Below the pieces are notes generated by a model. That model worked only from the letters and a program-made list of their open reading frames with translations, was not told the DNA's origin and made no database searches. From assembly GCA_029204225.1 (NCBI GenBank), contig CM055095.1:71153957-71217956 (forward strand): a stretch of 64,000 bases of DNA, in the 5' to 3' direction. This document shows, one piece after another, positions 54,701 to 64,000 of this stretch (the first letter of the stretch is position 1; every line of letters starts with the position of its first letter). Origin of the DNA: Diphasiastrum complanatum (lineage: Eukaryota; Streptophyta; Lycopodiopsida; Lycopodiales; Lycopodiaceae). A program made the position numbers and the translations under genes.

Positions 54701-55230
54701 ACATGAGACTCGCAAACATTAATCTACATGACAATCAAACTACTGAAGGAGTCTCGAGTCTCAACTACTGACTATTGACTATCAATAGAAGCCTGAATGT
54801 TTGATTCAAAAAACTATCGAATTGAACATTCGACTTCAACCAATTTAACTCTAGCTCGAATTGACAACTTTCAATTGTCTAATTAGTGTAATACCACTCT
54901 TAATAAAGCTAGTTACTTGCTAAAACTAGTTCTAGCACTGTGCAACTAATGTGACAATAACAACAAAAGTGTCACCTATCCAAATAGCAAAAGCCATGAC
55001 TACCGGCTACCTTGATGGTGATAGCCATGATTGTCACCAAGATCCTATACATTTGTATATATATTTGAGTAAATGTACAGATACAAAGAAAATGAAGCAT
55101 TGAGATAGGGATCTAGTGATGCATAGATCGATTTTCTCAAGACTGAGAGTGTGTAAGTTATCAAGTTGGCATAAAGTCAGTAAGTAGAGATAGTTTTGAG
55201 TATGCGGTTATCACCGCAATTGTTTTGTGC
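54581..55230 (+). repeat. 3' LTR of remnant J (right end unknown)
   Basis: Starts TGTTGGATTTACTCC after the polypurine tract. It shares TCTGCAAAAATACA and TCGAA/TCGAC-rich text with the LTR at 4138-4660. The end is not visible; a protease fragment of another copy begins by 55310. Confidence 0.55.
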
Positions 55231-55309
55231 TCACAATTTTAGCTGACTAGAAGACAAATTTAATCAAAAACTGTTTATGGCATAATTGAAAAATCATTTA
55301 GATTTTATT

Positions 55310-55437
55310 TGTTGGTATTTTGACTCTGGTGCGACAAAACACATGACTTCTAGATGAGACTGGTTTACCACCTTTCTTCGACACATCATGACAACCCCAT
55401 TCATCTCGGAGATTCTAGTTCTCTATGTTGGGTATGC
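55310..55437 (+). pseudogene. Copia protease fragment
   Basis: The plus strand encodes WYFDSGATKHMTSR, a stop, then DWFTTF and a decayed continuation to about 55437, where TCGAC-rich sequence takes over. Confidence 0.75.
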
Positions 55438-55800
55438 TAAAGACTAAATTCACTCAGGAATGAGCATCTTGAAGTCTGTCGAAGTCCAAGTTCATCGACT
55501 TCGACTTCAACATCAACACATCGACCTACTCAATGCCCAACTCCATCGACCCTCGACATTCAACTAACTCGACACTCCATCAACAGTCGACACTTGACTC
55601 CACCGAATGACTCAACTTTCTCGACTCCATCGACATTCAACTCACTCACTCATCATCACTCGACGCTTCATTCCATCGACTGACTCGACTCTTGACTTAT
55701 CCGACTCCATCGACTATCAACTCCATTAGCTCTCGACTAACTTGACTCCATCGACTTACTCGACTCACTCGACTACATCATCAAGTCAGATCAAATTTAG
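55438..55800 (+). repeat. TCGAC-rich degenerate array
   Basis: About 360 bases packed with variants of CGACTCCATCGAC and CTCGACTCACTCGAC. Spacing is irregular (about 8-25 bases). The plus strand carries the pyrimidine-rich version of the motif, as in the 49.5-50.1 kb array. Confidence 0.82.
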
Positions 55801-56166
55801 AAAAAAGTCAATCCATGTATTGTCAGTCGATTCCAACCCACGTTGCCCCCCAAGTGAAACCTTTGAGAGTTTCTATTGCATATAGAGCATCTATGCAAAT
55901 CTTTTGTAGAATTTGACATAGATTGGCAAAAATTGAGAGTTCTAGAAAAGAGATTGAGATCCAAGTCACATTGTTCAACCCTACTCAATTTGTTTGAGTG
56001 ATTGTAAGGTTTTAAAAGAGTAATTAAGGTGTCTATGGCAAATGTGTAGAGAGAGATCCAATTTTCTAAGAGTTCCTTCCTTTGTAGAGGGCAAGATCTA
56101 GAAGCTCATTATGTGTTGTTATAGGTAAAGAATTTGTCTTCTCCTAGGTGATTAAATCTTTCTAAG

Positions 56167-56179
56167 TGGTATTAGCTCT
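56167..56179 (+). other. Degenerate primer-binding site, plus strand
   Basis: TGGTATTAGCTCT, a variant of TGGTATCAGAGCT. The LTR it belongs to would end at about 56165 and extend left. The untranslated leader lies to the right, before the copia remnant at 56.97 kb. Confidence 0.5.
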
Positions 56180-56960
56180 ATGAAACACAATATCTTAGTG
56201 AGAAAAATCACAACTTTTGATTTTGAATTTCATTCCAAGTCTTAAGAGGTAAAGTAATTGGTGGATCCAATAGGGGTAATTGAATCAATTTATTGAGCAA
56301 AAATTGACCTAGTATGTATGAAACTCAAATTAGTTCTATTCAACTTTCTTTGTGAGAGTGTGAGGGTCAATTTGAGATCCCATTGGATGTCTAGAATGAG
56401 GAGGAGTCCATATTTGAGTATTCAAGCATGGTTGAGATCTTTGTGAATCTCTAGTTGTCTAATTTTTTAAGCTTTGTGAAAAATTGGTGGTATAGTTTGT
56501 TGTCAAATCAAATCAAATTCATTTTAAATCTCAAGTGTGAGATTATTTGGGTCAAGAGTGAGTCCAAAAGAAGTGATTAAGTTTGATTTTCATGTATCTG
56601 AAACAAAACCCATCTTTTGTTCAAGAATCTCAAGTGTTGAGAGAACTAGTCAAGTGAAAAGGAAAATCTAGGTGTCAAATCTTTTTCATATCCATTTCAA
56701 CTTTCAAAAGAAAGAGTCATTGGTATTTGATGAGTCCAATAGGAGATTGGATCTGATTTCTTTAGTGATTTGATTCAAAGATTGTGTGCTTTTGTCTTAG
56801 TGATCAAAGCAAAGTTTCCAAGTGACTAGTCATTACTGTGAAGATTGATTCTTAGGTTTGTGAGCTAGATCTTTTGTAGATCCTTCTAGATTGTTGAAGA
56901 TGTTCAAATCTAGTCTCTTGATAGTCACAAATTACATTTGTAGAATCATATCACAGGTTT
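56180..56960 (+). other. Leader-like non-coding sequence
   Basis: T-rich, with repeated short phrases such as AAATCTCAAGTGT and GATTTGATTTC. It leads into a copia Gag-like start ATGGCATCAATAGGTGGC at about 56969. No protein recognised. Confidence 0.4.
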
Positions 56961-56968
56961 TTATTCAC

Positions 56969-57713
56969 ATGGCATCAATAGGTGGCATCCTTGAAGGAAA
57001 TAAAGAATCCTAAGTGCAACCTTTGTGGCAAGGGAGGATATTTTTTCTCAAGATGCTACAAAAAGAAGACCAATCCATCCAAGGAGAACCAAAGCAAGGG
57101 GGCCGAGGTGAAGAATGGAGCTTCAAGTTCAAAATGCAAATACAAGAAGGACAGGTCCAAGGAAAGGTGTTTCCTTTGTGGAAAGGTGAATGAGGCTTGG
57201 AGTCTCACAAGGACTTGCAAGATTTGTCTTCAAGAGTCCATCACAACACATGTCAAATCTTTTGAAATTTTTCATTTGGAAGTGCATTGTTTGGTTCAAG
57301 ATGGAAAGATAGATGTCACTTTCATGAAAGTAACTTGGATTTATTTTATGTCCTTGGAAAGTATTTTGCTTGGAACGTTGGACAAGTTCAAACTTATTGT
57401 TATTATCCAAGAGAAATCAATCAAGAATAAGGAGCAATCACAAAATGAAAATAGTTTCATTTATGCTCTCATGTCAACTTATGAAGAACCATTTTGCTTT
57501 GAAGAGATTTTTGTATCTCAAAGGTGGATTAAGACAATACTAGTTGAGTGTGATGCCTTAAAAGATACCAAAATATGTTTTCCTTGTAAGCTTACATTAG
57601 TTATGAAGTCATGGAAATGGAAATATCTTCATAATGTAGGATCTTTTGGTTTCAATAAGATCATGAATGATGTGTTCATTCATAAAGATGAAAATTGTAA
57701 GTTTCAATCTTAA
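56969..57713 (+). pseudogene. Internally deleted copia gag-pol remnant M
   Basis: Begins with a copia Gag start (MASIGG). After a deletion, an open frame (56982-57713, about 243 codons) contains a zinc knuckle with a lost His (CNLCGKGGYFFSRC), a second half-knuckle (CFLCGKVNEAW), a worn integrase piece (IFHLEVHCLVQDGKIDVTFM) and the pre-RT piece FIYALMSTYEEPFCFEE with QRWIKTILVECDALKDTK. The pieces are in the right order with the stretches between them missing. The frame has no complete catalytic domain. Confidence 0.8.
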
Positions 57714-57939
57714 AGGCAAGTTGTAAACTTCTTATGAGAATAAGTGAAGTATCCAAAGTGGACACTTATATCCATAAGAAAGTAGTTAGCCTTATTGAGA
57801 TGGAAATACCTTTTGATTTCAATATTGGAAAAATCATGCCAAGTTGTGGTGATTTTTGGACTTATGAAGTAATCTAAATCATAGGAATTGCATATTGAAT
57901 GGTCATACTTGTTGTGATCATTATGAGACATGGAGGTCT

Positions 57940-58125
57940 CGGATTTCCAACAAAAAGGAGCACCATGAAGAGGATCTTAAGGAGTCATCTCAAGGTTCAA
58001 ATGTGCCAAGGATTGAGGAGGAGAATCCTTCTCAAGATTCAAGTGTGCCAAGGATTGAGGAGGAGAGACCTTCTCAAATTGTGATTCCAAAAATAAACTC
58101 AAGATATATGGTTGAATCCATGTGG
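57940..58125 (+). pseudogene. Copia integrase-RT hinge remnant with internal repeat
   Basis: The plus strand encodes a hinge like that of element C (RIEEESPR): VPRIEEENPSQ followed by VPRIEEERPSQ. The 36-base repeat starts near 57993 and 58029. No RT follows. Confidence 0.65.
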
Positions 58126-58139
58126 CTCACATTTCATGG

Positions 58140-58839
58140 ATCGGGGGTCCCAGTGTGGGTGACTTCCCTCCAAGCAAGCCATCCGCGACATACATCAAAC
58201 TTAACTAGATCGAAGCTTCGTTACAAATGAGTAACATCCATTCCAAGCAAGTTGTCTGACTTACATCAGACTTAACCAACTCAAAGCTTTGTCACAAGCA
58301 TTGGAAACCAACCTGGCGTCTTGCCAGACTGGACAGCCATAAACATGTAACTTCCACCCAAGCAAGTCATCCACTTAGCCGACAGGTTAGAGCCCATTCC
58401 CCAAGAGCTTAGCTCGTTCATGTTCATGCAAGGAACACTCGGAACCAAAAGCCGTGACATATATGGAGACAACCAGTTCCTAGACCAAATGGTCTCGACA
58501 TCATATCGTTGGCGCCTTGGATCGAATGGTCCCGACGACATATCGTTGACGTCTCGAGATACAACCCTCAGCTATGTGCCAGATCAAAAAGGTTGAAGCG
58601 GCCTTACAACTGGTGCTTTTCCTGAACACTGAACAAAAGGTAATCAGACTCAGTTTGAGAAAAATCCCACTTTATTAATAAATCTGAGAAGGTCACATTT
58701 CAAGTGTGTGACTGACCCTAGTAGAGGGGTGTGTGTGATAATTTCCCTCCACTTATAAAATCAGCTGACCAGACTTAGAGTAGAGTTCTCAGACAAAAAG
58801 CCTTTCCAACACTTTGCTTCCCATTTGCTAGGATTATGG
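58140..58839. repeat. GC-richer LTR-like block with internal tandem phrases
   Basis: Contains two related units (CAAGCAAGCCATCCG...CATCAAACTTAAC and CAAGCAAGTTGTCTG...CATCAGACTTAAC, about 66 bases apart), a third partial CAAGCAAGTCATCC, and two ATATCGTTGGCG / ATATCGTTGACG phrases (58504-58552). A CACTTATAAAATC box lies near 58759. It looks like an LTR, but no termini, primer site or TSD could be fixed. Confidence 0.45.
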
Positions 58840-59110
58840 CTTGATCCAACTTGTTGGAAGAACTCGTACCAACTTCGTTGAGAAGCTCATTAGTAACATT
58901 TATCTTGATCACGTGTAAAGCTCTTTTAGCACTATTGTTGTCATACCTCATTTATTCTTGTTGTGTTGCTGGCCTCTCCTCCAAACCTACAACAATATTT
59001 AAAACATCATTCATCTCAAGAAGTGATTCCATCCTCATTTTCCATAATGATGCTTGAGGTAAGCCTATTATTGCCTTCCAGCATGTATCCACTTGATGTA
59101 GCCATGTTGC
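58840..59110 (-). pseudogene. Copia Gag N-terminal remnant of an older element
   Basis: The minus strand encodes (with frame changes) a SGYMLEG-like start, SLWKMRMESLLEMNDVLNIV, GLEERPATQQE, then ALHVIKINVTNELLNEVG. The rest of gag-pol is missing. Its leader and primer site lie to the right (to 59688). Confidence 0.8.
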
Positions 59111-59676
59111 AATGACCTGATCCTTCTCTTTCAGCCTATTCCAATGCACAAAGCACTCTTTTGAAATACAACAAATGTTTTCAAAAAGAAATCACAAAGA
59201 TATGGAACCTCTCAATTCTCTTCTAGCACTTATATCTAACACATATAATGTAGAAATCTTGATCAACCTATGATCTATCCTCAATCTAATGACTCTTGTC
59301 GCTTCCTAAAATTGAAACACACTCAAATGAAGTTCAATAACCTCACAATCTAGAGATCCAGTTGAAATTAGGGTTTTTAACAAAATCACAAAAAATTGAT
59401 TATTTCAAATTCTACATGCAATTGCCTAGAACTTGATATGCAATCTTGTAGCCTCAAGTGAGACCTATCTAATGGATCCAAAATCAGCTATTTCCAATAA
59501 GTGTGGTGTGAAATAAAAATTCATCAAGTTCTATAACCTAAAATGAGTTTTGATCTACAAAAGATCCAATCTACATATGCAAGAAACTCGATTTTTGGAT
59601 AGAAATCAATCTAGCATGCTCTAGCATTGATATCTTCACCAAGTTGTACTTGATCCTTTCACAACCTGCAATACAA
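59111..59676 (-). other. Leader of the older copia element
   Basis: Untranslated stretch between the Gag start and the primer site. No coding recognised. Confidence 0.55.
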
Positions 59677-59688
59677 GCCTTGATACCA
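59677..59688 (-). other. Primer-binding site of the older element
   Basis: The plus strand GCCTTGATACCA is the complement of TGGTATCAAGGC. The LTR it served starts at 59689 (TGTGAAG) and is interrupted after seven bases by element C, resuming at 63978. Confidence 0.75.
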
Positions 59689-59690
59689 TG

Positions 59691-59695
59691 TGAAG
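59691..59695. repeat. Target-site duplication TGAAG of element C (left)
   Basis: Identical copy at 63973-63977. Confidence 0.85.
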
Positions 59696-60395
59696 TGACA
59701 AAATTTCCAGATTTGACACGTGTGGGAAATGTCCACAAGTATGATGGATCTAATTAAGCTTTGTGATTAGCACAGTAACCTGATTCTAGATTGATTAGCA
59801 AGATCTAGTTCAGAAGAAATGGCTTAACCCCAATCTAGCATGCAAAGCAACTGAATATGATAGCAATGAATCAATAATTAGCAAAAGTACAAGATATCAG
59901 TGTATAAGCATTAGCTTCAACACGAGTTAGAGAGAGAAAGATAGAGAGATAACAAGCAAAATAGTTTAGATCCAATAGAACCACATCCATTCATTACAAA
60001 ATGACATCTAAAGTGACATCTAGAGTCTATGTGACATTTGTCACTTGCCATGCATGAAATTCTACCAACTTTTTACAAGTGTGCTAGTTCTAACTAACAA
60101 AGTACAAATCGTCATGCATGTGTCCATTACACTTTGTGCATGCCTTTCATGTCACTATGGATCACTTACAATTAATGCATGTGAATTGCCACAAGTTTCT
60201 ACAAGCATGACTTTGCTAATTCTATGTCTACAAACTATATGCAAGTTGTATTCTTCAGTCTAGATATTACATAACCATGTAGCTCGAGTTCTATGTAGGC
60301 CAAACTTGGCATTTTGCATTTATGAGCTACATACTTGCATGGTACATTTGTAGCAAGCCAAGAAATCAATATGGATTGTTTTTTCAATTTTAACA
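59696..60395 (-). repeat. Element C 3' LTR (700 bp, 89-bp deletion)
   Basis: Matches the right LTR except for scattered substitutions and a missing block after TTTAGATCCAA (near 59978), where the right LTR has the GGCATGAGATAGC...AGCTCGAGG segment. Confidence 0.92.
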
Positions 60396-60412
60396 CTCCT
60401 CCTAAAAATAAT

Positions 60413-62450
60413 CTATATTGATTTGAACATGGATCTTGGTATAAATCCAATATTGGCTCTATGCTTGATGAAGGAGCTTTTGCTCAAAGGTTTGGTGAGC
60501 ATATCAGCAATACAAGATGATGTGTCGATGTGCTGCAAATTGATTTCCTCTCCAATGAGCTTCTCTCTCACGAAGTGATGTGCAACTTCGATATGCTTGC
60601 TCCTTGCATGAAATATCGGGTTGTTGGCAAGGGCTTTGGCTGAAATGTTGTCACACATGATCATAGGTAGATCTCTTCCAAAATTATCTTTAGTTCCACT
60701 AGTAACCTCTTGATCCAAAGCACTTCCTTTGTTGTTGTAGTGAGTGCCTTGTACTCAACTTCACATGATGAGAGTGATACAATATCTTGCTTTTTGGAAA
60801 GCCAAGATATCAAGTTTCCTCCAAGATATATGACATAAGCACTTGTAGATTATCGATCTGCCCTATCACTTGCAAAATCCGAGTCTGAATATAGAAAGAT
60901 CTTCACTTTTATACAATAAACCAAAATCAAAAGTTGAAGATATATATCTAAGCACTCTCTTGGCCATTTATTAATGATAGATAGTAGGATTTTGCATAGC
61001 CTGGCTCAACTTATGAACACTAAAGCTTATGTCAGGTCTAGTTATTGTGAGCCAAATTAAGGAGCCTATAAGACTTCTAAAAAGTGTGATGTCCACAAAG
61101 GATCTTTCATCACCTTTGTTAGAGTCCTTTACATTTTGCTCCATAGGTGTTTCTATACTCTTACAATTCAACATATTGAACTTCTTTAACATTGAAAGAG
61201 CATACTTCGATTGACATATAAAAGCTTTATCTTTAAGAAAGTCATCTCTAATCCTAGAATATAGTGAATTTCTCCAAGATCTTGCATCTTGAACTCTTTT
61301 CCAAGTGCAATCTTGGTTTCTTCAACTAACTTGATACTTCTTCCTGTCAGAATGATATCATCAACATAACTAAGAAGAATGACAATATCTTTATCAAAAA
61401 ACTTGACATAAGGATCATAGTTACTAAGATTAAATCCTAATGACTCAAGAAAGGTGTTAAGTCGAGAATACCATGATCTTGGAGCTTGCTTCAATCCATA
61501 TAAACTTTTGAAGAGCAAGCAATCTTTTTCTTTGTCATGGATGAACCCAATAGGCTGATCCATATAAATCTCTTCTTCTAGATACCCATTTAGAAATGCA
61601 TTAGAGACATTTAGTTGAAGAACTTGCCAATTAAAAAAACAAGCAAGAGAAATTATGATTCTAATTGATACCATCTTTGCAACTGGAGCAAAGGTCTCCT
61701 CATAATCAAGTCCATAAACTTGAGCAAAACCTTTAGCACAAAGCCTAGCCTTGTACTTGTTGATTTTGCCATCTTAATTATACTTGACTCGAAAAACCCA
61801 CTTGCAACCAATGGTGTGCTTGTTTGATGGAAGATCCACAAGCTCCCATGTCTTATTGGCCATCAAAGCATCATATTCCTCCTTTGTGGCAAGGTACCAT
61901 TCCTTCGAGTTGAGTGCATCATATACATCCTTCGGCTCCTCATGAGAAATAAAATAAGCACAATTAGTGGAGTTGATTTCCACTTGCTTGCCTCTATCTT
62001 CATAAGTAAGCCTTCTAGGCTTGGATCTTTCTCTTTGAGATCTCCTTGGTGAAAAGATTCGAGGTGACTCCTCCTCAATTCTCGACCCCATCTCTCCATG
62101 ATAGTCTTCAAGGGTGATGATTGGAGTATCTTTGTGAGAATCTTTGAACTCGGCCTCCTCAAGAATGTATTTTTTATTTTCATGGAATATAACATCTCTA
62201 CTCTCAATTATAGTTGAGGCAGAGGGAACATAGATTCTGTAGGCTTTCTTGTTGGATGCATATCCAACCATGATCCCTTTAATAGAATTAGGATCATCTC
62301 TTTTCCTCGTTTCCAAGGGAACATGGACAAAGCAAGTACAACAAAAAACTGGAGTATTAAAATAGACTCCATTCTGAACTTCCAAATTGAGTAATTAGAA
62401 GTGTTTAGTCTTTCACTGGCTTCTAGAAGATATCCTCCCTGAGATGCCAT
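60413..62450 (-). pseudogene. Element C gag-pol pseudogene with large internal deletion
   Basis: Gag start GGYLLEASERLNTSNYSIWK (62450 down) is joined after about 36 codons to the integrase tail CFVHVPLETRKRDD. Then come IKGIMVGYASNKKAYRIYVP, the hinge RIEEESPRIFSPRRSQRERS, and RT (CKWVFRVKYN, stop, then FNWQVLQLNVSNAFLNGYLE, LKQAPRSWYSRL, SYVDDIILTG at 61186-61674). RT continues in a new frame (TPMEQNVKDSNKGDE), and RNase H ends KHIEVAHHFVREKL, DMLTKPLSK (60413-60718). Stops and frameshifts separate these parts, so it cannot make an active protein set. Confidence 0.9.
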
Positions 62451-63169
62451 TTCAATGAAGACTTCTTAGTTATTGGACTGCAATATGTTTGAGCTTATTC
62501 CAATCAGACTTAAAGTTGTTGCTTTCTTTCACTATAGGTATTTTCAAGGATGTACTACCTTCCTAAATGAAACACTTGCAACTCTATCTAGATCAGACAC
62601 ACAAAGTGGATTGAGACACTTTGGCTAGTTTGAATCCTACTTTTGCTATGTGTAAAATGCTTCAAAAGAGAACACAATTGATTCTCAGAAGGCTCAAAAG
62701 TGTTCATTACTTCAAACTCAGTCTTGATCTTCAGTTTGTTGTGTAGGATGCTCAAAACAATGGATTTAGAACAAAGCAAGATTGAATCAAATCAAAATGC
62801 TGTCACTCGGATTTTGGACCTATCTCTATCCTCTTTAAGAGCTTATAACTCTTGCTAGACACATCAGGTTGATTTGGTTTTAGTTTCTATGAAAAGTACA
62901 GATCATAAGCTTTCCATCAAGCTATAAGACTGCTATCTTTGGATCTATAAGCAAGGAGAACAAAGAGACTGAAAATCTCTGATTTTCACACGTGCAAAAT
63001 TCTAGAATTCCGTACTACCACATTTTAGGTCTGAAAATTCAGTTCCAATCCGATTTGATCCAAATACACTTTAGAGAAAGGTGAGAAAAAGTGCAAAACT
63101 GCTGTTTTGCTTGATTTAGCTCTCAATTTCTTGTACAATCAGAGATGTTAGCATGTAAAGCTTAATTTG
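62451..63169 (-). other. Element C untranslated leader
   Basis: Between the primer site and the Gag ATG. Closely parallel to the leader of element B (37236-37938), including the shared ACTCTTG.TAGACACATCA and CAAGCTATAA phrases and a CACACGTGC motif. Confidence 0.75.
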
Positions 63170-63181
63170 TCTCTGATACCA
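63170..63181 (-). other. Element C primer-binding site
   Basis: The plus strand TCTCTGATACCA is the complement of TGGTATCAGAGA, directly next to the LTR at 63182. Confidence 0.88.
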
Positions 63182-63972
63182 TGACAAAATTTCCAGATTT
63201 CACATGTGTGGGAAATGTCCACAAGTATGATGGATCTAATTAAGCTTTGTGATTAGCACAATAACTTGATTCTAGATTGATTAGCAAGATCTAGTTAAGA
63301 AGAAATGGCGTAACCACAATCTAGCATGCTAAGCAATTGAATATGATAGCAATGAATCAATAATTAGCAAAAGTACAAGATATCAGTGTATAAGCATTAG
63401 CTTCAACACGAGTTAGAGAGAGAAAGAGAGAGATAACAAGCAAAATAGTTTAGATCCAAAATGGCATGAGATAGCTACAAAACTTTGGTTCTTCATCATT
63501 GATTGTGAGGAGAGCTACACATATTTATGGAGTTTGAGGTAGCTCGAGGTAGAACCACATCCATTCATTACAAAATGACATCTAAAGTGACATCTAGAGT
63601 CTATGTGACATTTGTCACTTGCCATGCATGAAATTCTACCAACTTTTTACAAGTGTGCTAGTTCTAACTAACAAAGTACAAATCATCATGCATGTGTCCA
63701 TAACACTTTGTGCATGCCTTGCATGTCACTATGGATCACTTACAATTAATGCATGTGAATTGCCACGAGTTTCTACAAGCATGACTTTGCTAATTCTATG
63801 TCTACAAACTATATGCAAGTTGTATTCTTCAATCTAGATATTACATAACCATGTAGCTCGAGTTCTATGTAGGCCAAACTTGGCATTTTGCATTTATGAG
63901 CTACATACTTGCATGGTACAACATTTGTAGCAAGCCAAGAAATCAATATGGATTGTTTTTCCAATTTTAACA
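63182..63972 (-). repeat. Element C 5' LTR (791 bp)
   Basis: Full-length LTR, the same length as the rejoined LTR of element B. Ends at 63972, followed by TGAAG. Confidence 0.93.
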
Positions 63973-63977
63973 TGAAG

Positions 63978-64000
63978 AATTTCAGATCAATTAAGATCCA
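63978..64000 (-). repeat. Continuation of the older copia LTR
   Basis: AATTTCAGATCAATTAAG continues the LTR begun at 59689, interrupted by element C. It runs off the window. Confidence 0.65.

Larger units (their letters stand above)
59696..63972 (-). mobile_element. Copia element C, complete ends, internally deleted
   Basis: LTRs 59696-60395 and 63182-63972 (TGACAAAATT...TTTTAACA), flanked by TGAAG on both sides. The polypurine tract (AGGAGGAG, 60396-60403) and primer site (63170-63181) are in place. The interior is only about 2.8 kb: most of Gag, all of protease and the integrase core are missing. The LTRs differ at roughly 15 bases plus an 89-bp gap in the left copy. It is the same family as element B. 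Confidence 0.93.

Noticed and set aside
59696-60395. LTR shared by two tandem copia copies at 58.8-64 kb
   Set aside because: The matching TGAAG on both sides of 59696-63972 shows element C is a separate clean insertion. The Gag remnant to its left belongs to an older element with its own LTR start.

Overview
This window is nuclear DNA from a flowering plant. It is AT-rich and dense with LTR retrotransposons in several nested layers. It holds one interrupted host gene with GT-AG introns and a GC-rich first exon preceded by a pyrimidine-rich leader. Nothing in the sequence lets me name the species.

The only host protein gene I can support is a 13-exon gene on the + strand (coding 5838-26078, about 20.2 kb, 575 codons). 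It encodes a CofD/YvcK-family (UPF0052) protein with a likely organelle-targeting N-terminus. I assembled it exon by exon, and every junction keeps the reading frame. Most of its length is intron. The introns hold remnants of copia and chromovirus-type gypsy elements, an internally deleted copia copy with an intact target-site duplication (TSD), a hAT-like non-autonomous DNA transposon with an 8-bp TSD, and two local tandem duplications. One exon is only 44 bp.

Left flank (1-5.8 kb): about 2.2 kb with no recognisable gene, then minus-strand copia pieces arranged around one LTR. Right flank (26.1-64 kb): almost entirely retroelements. In order these are: a near-complete Ty3/gypsy chromovirus (27415-33225) whose single long frame carries two nonsense codons; a decayed copia element B (about 34.56-45.06 kb) whose 5' LTR is split by a very young, intact copia element A (38122-44437; LTRs of 863 bp that differ at one base, 5-bp TSD, uninterrupted 1326-codon gag-pol); a copia pol fragment F cut by B; a mosaic of LTR and pol remnants on both strands (46.4-59.1 kb), including two arrays rich in TCGAC motifs; and an internally deleted copia element C (59696-63972, 5-bp TSD) that sits seven bases inside the LTR of an older element.

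The retroelements form a layered record: F is older than B, and B is older than A; an older LTR was entered by C. The host gene appears independent of them apart from carrying their debris in its introns. I found no rRNA, tRNA, CRISPR or bacterial-type operon. I did not find a convincing new molecular system. The items most worth checking are the young copia A with its G-box-core palindromes, the hAT-like element with a possible captured exon, and the TCGAC arrays.
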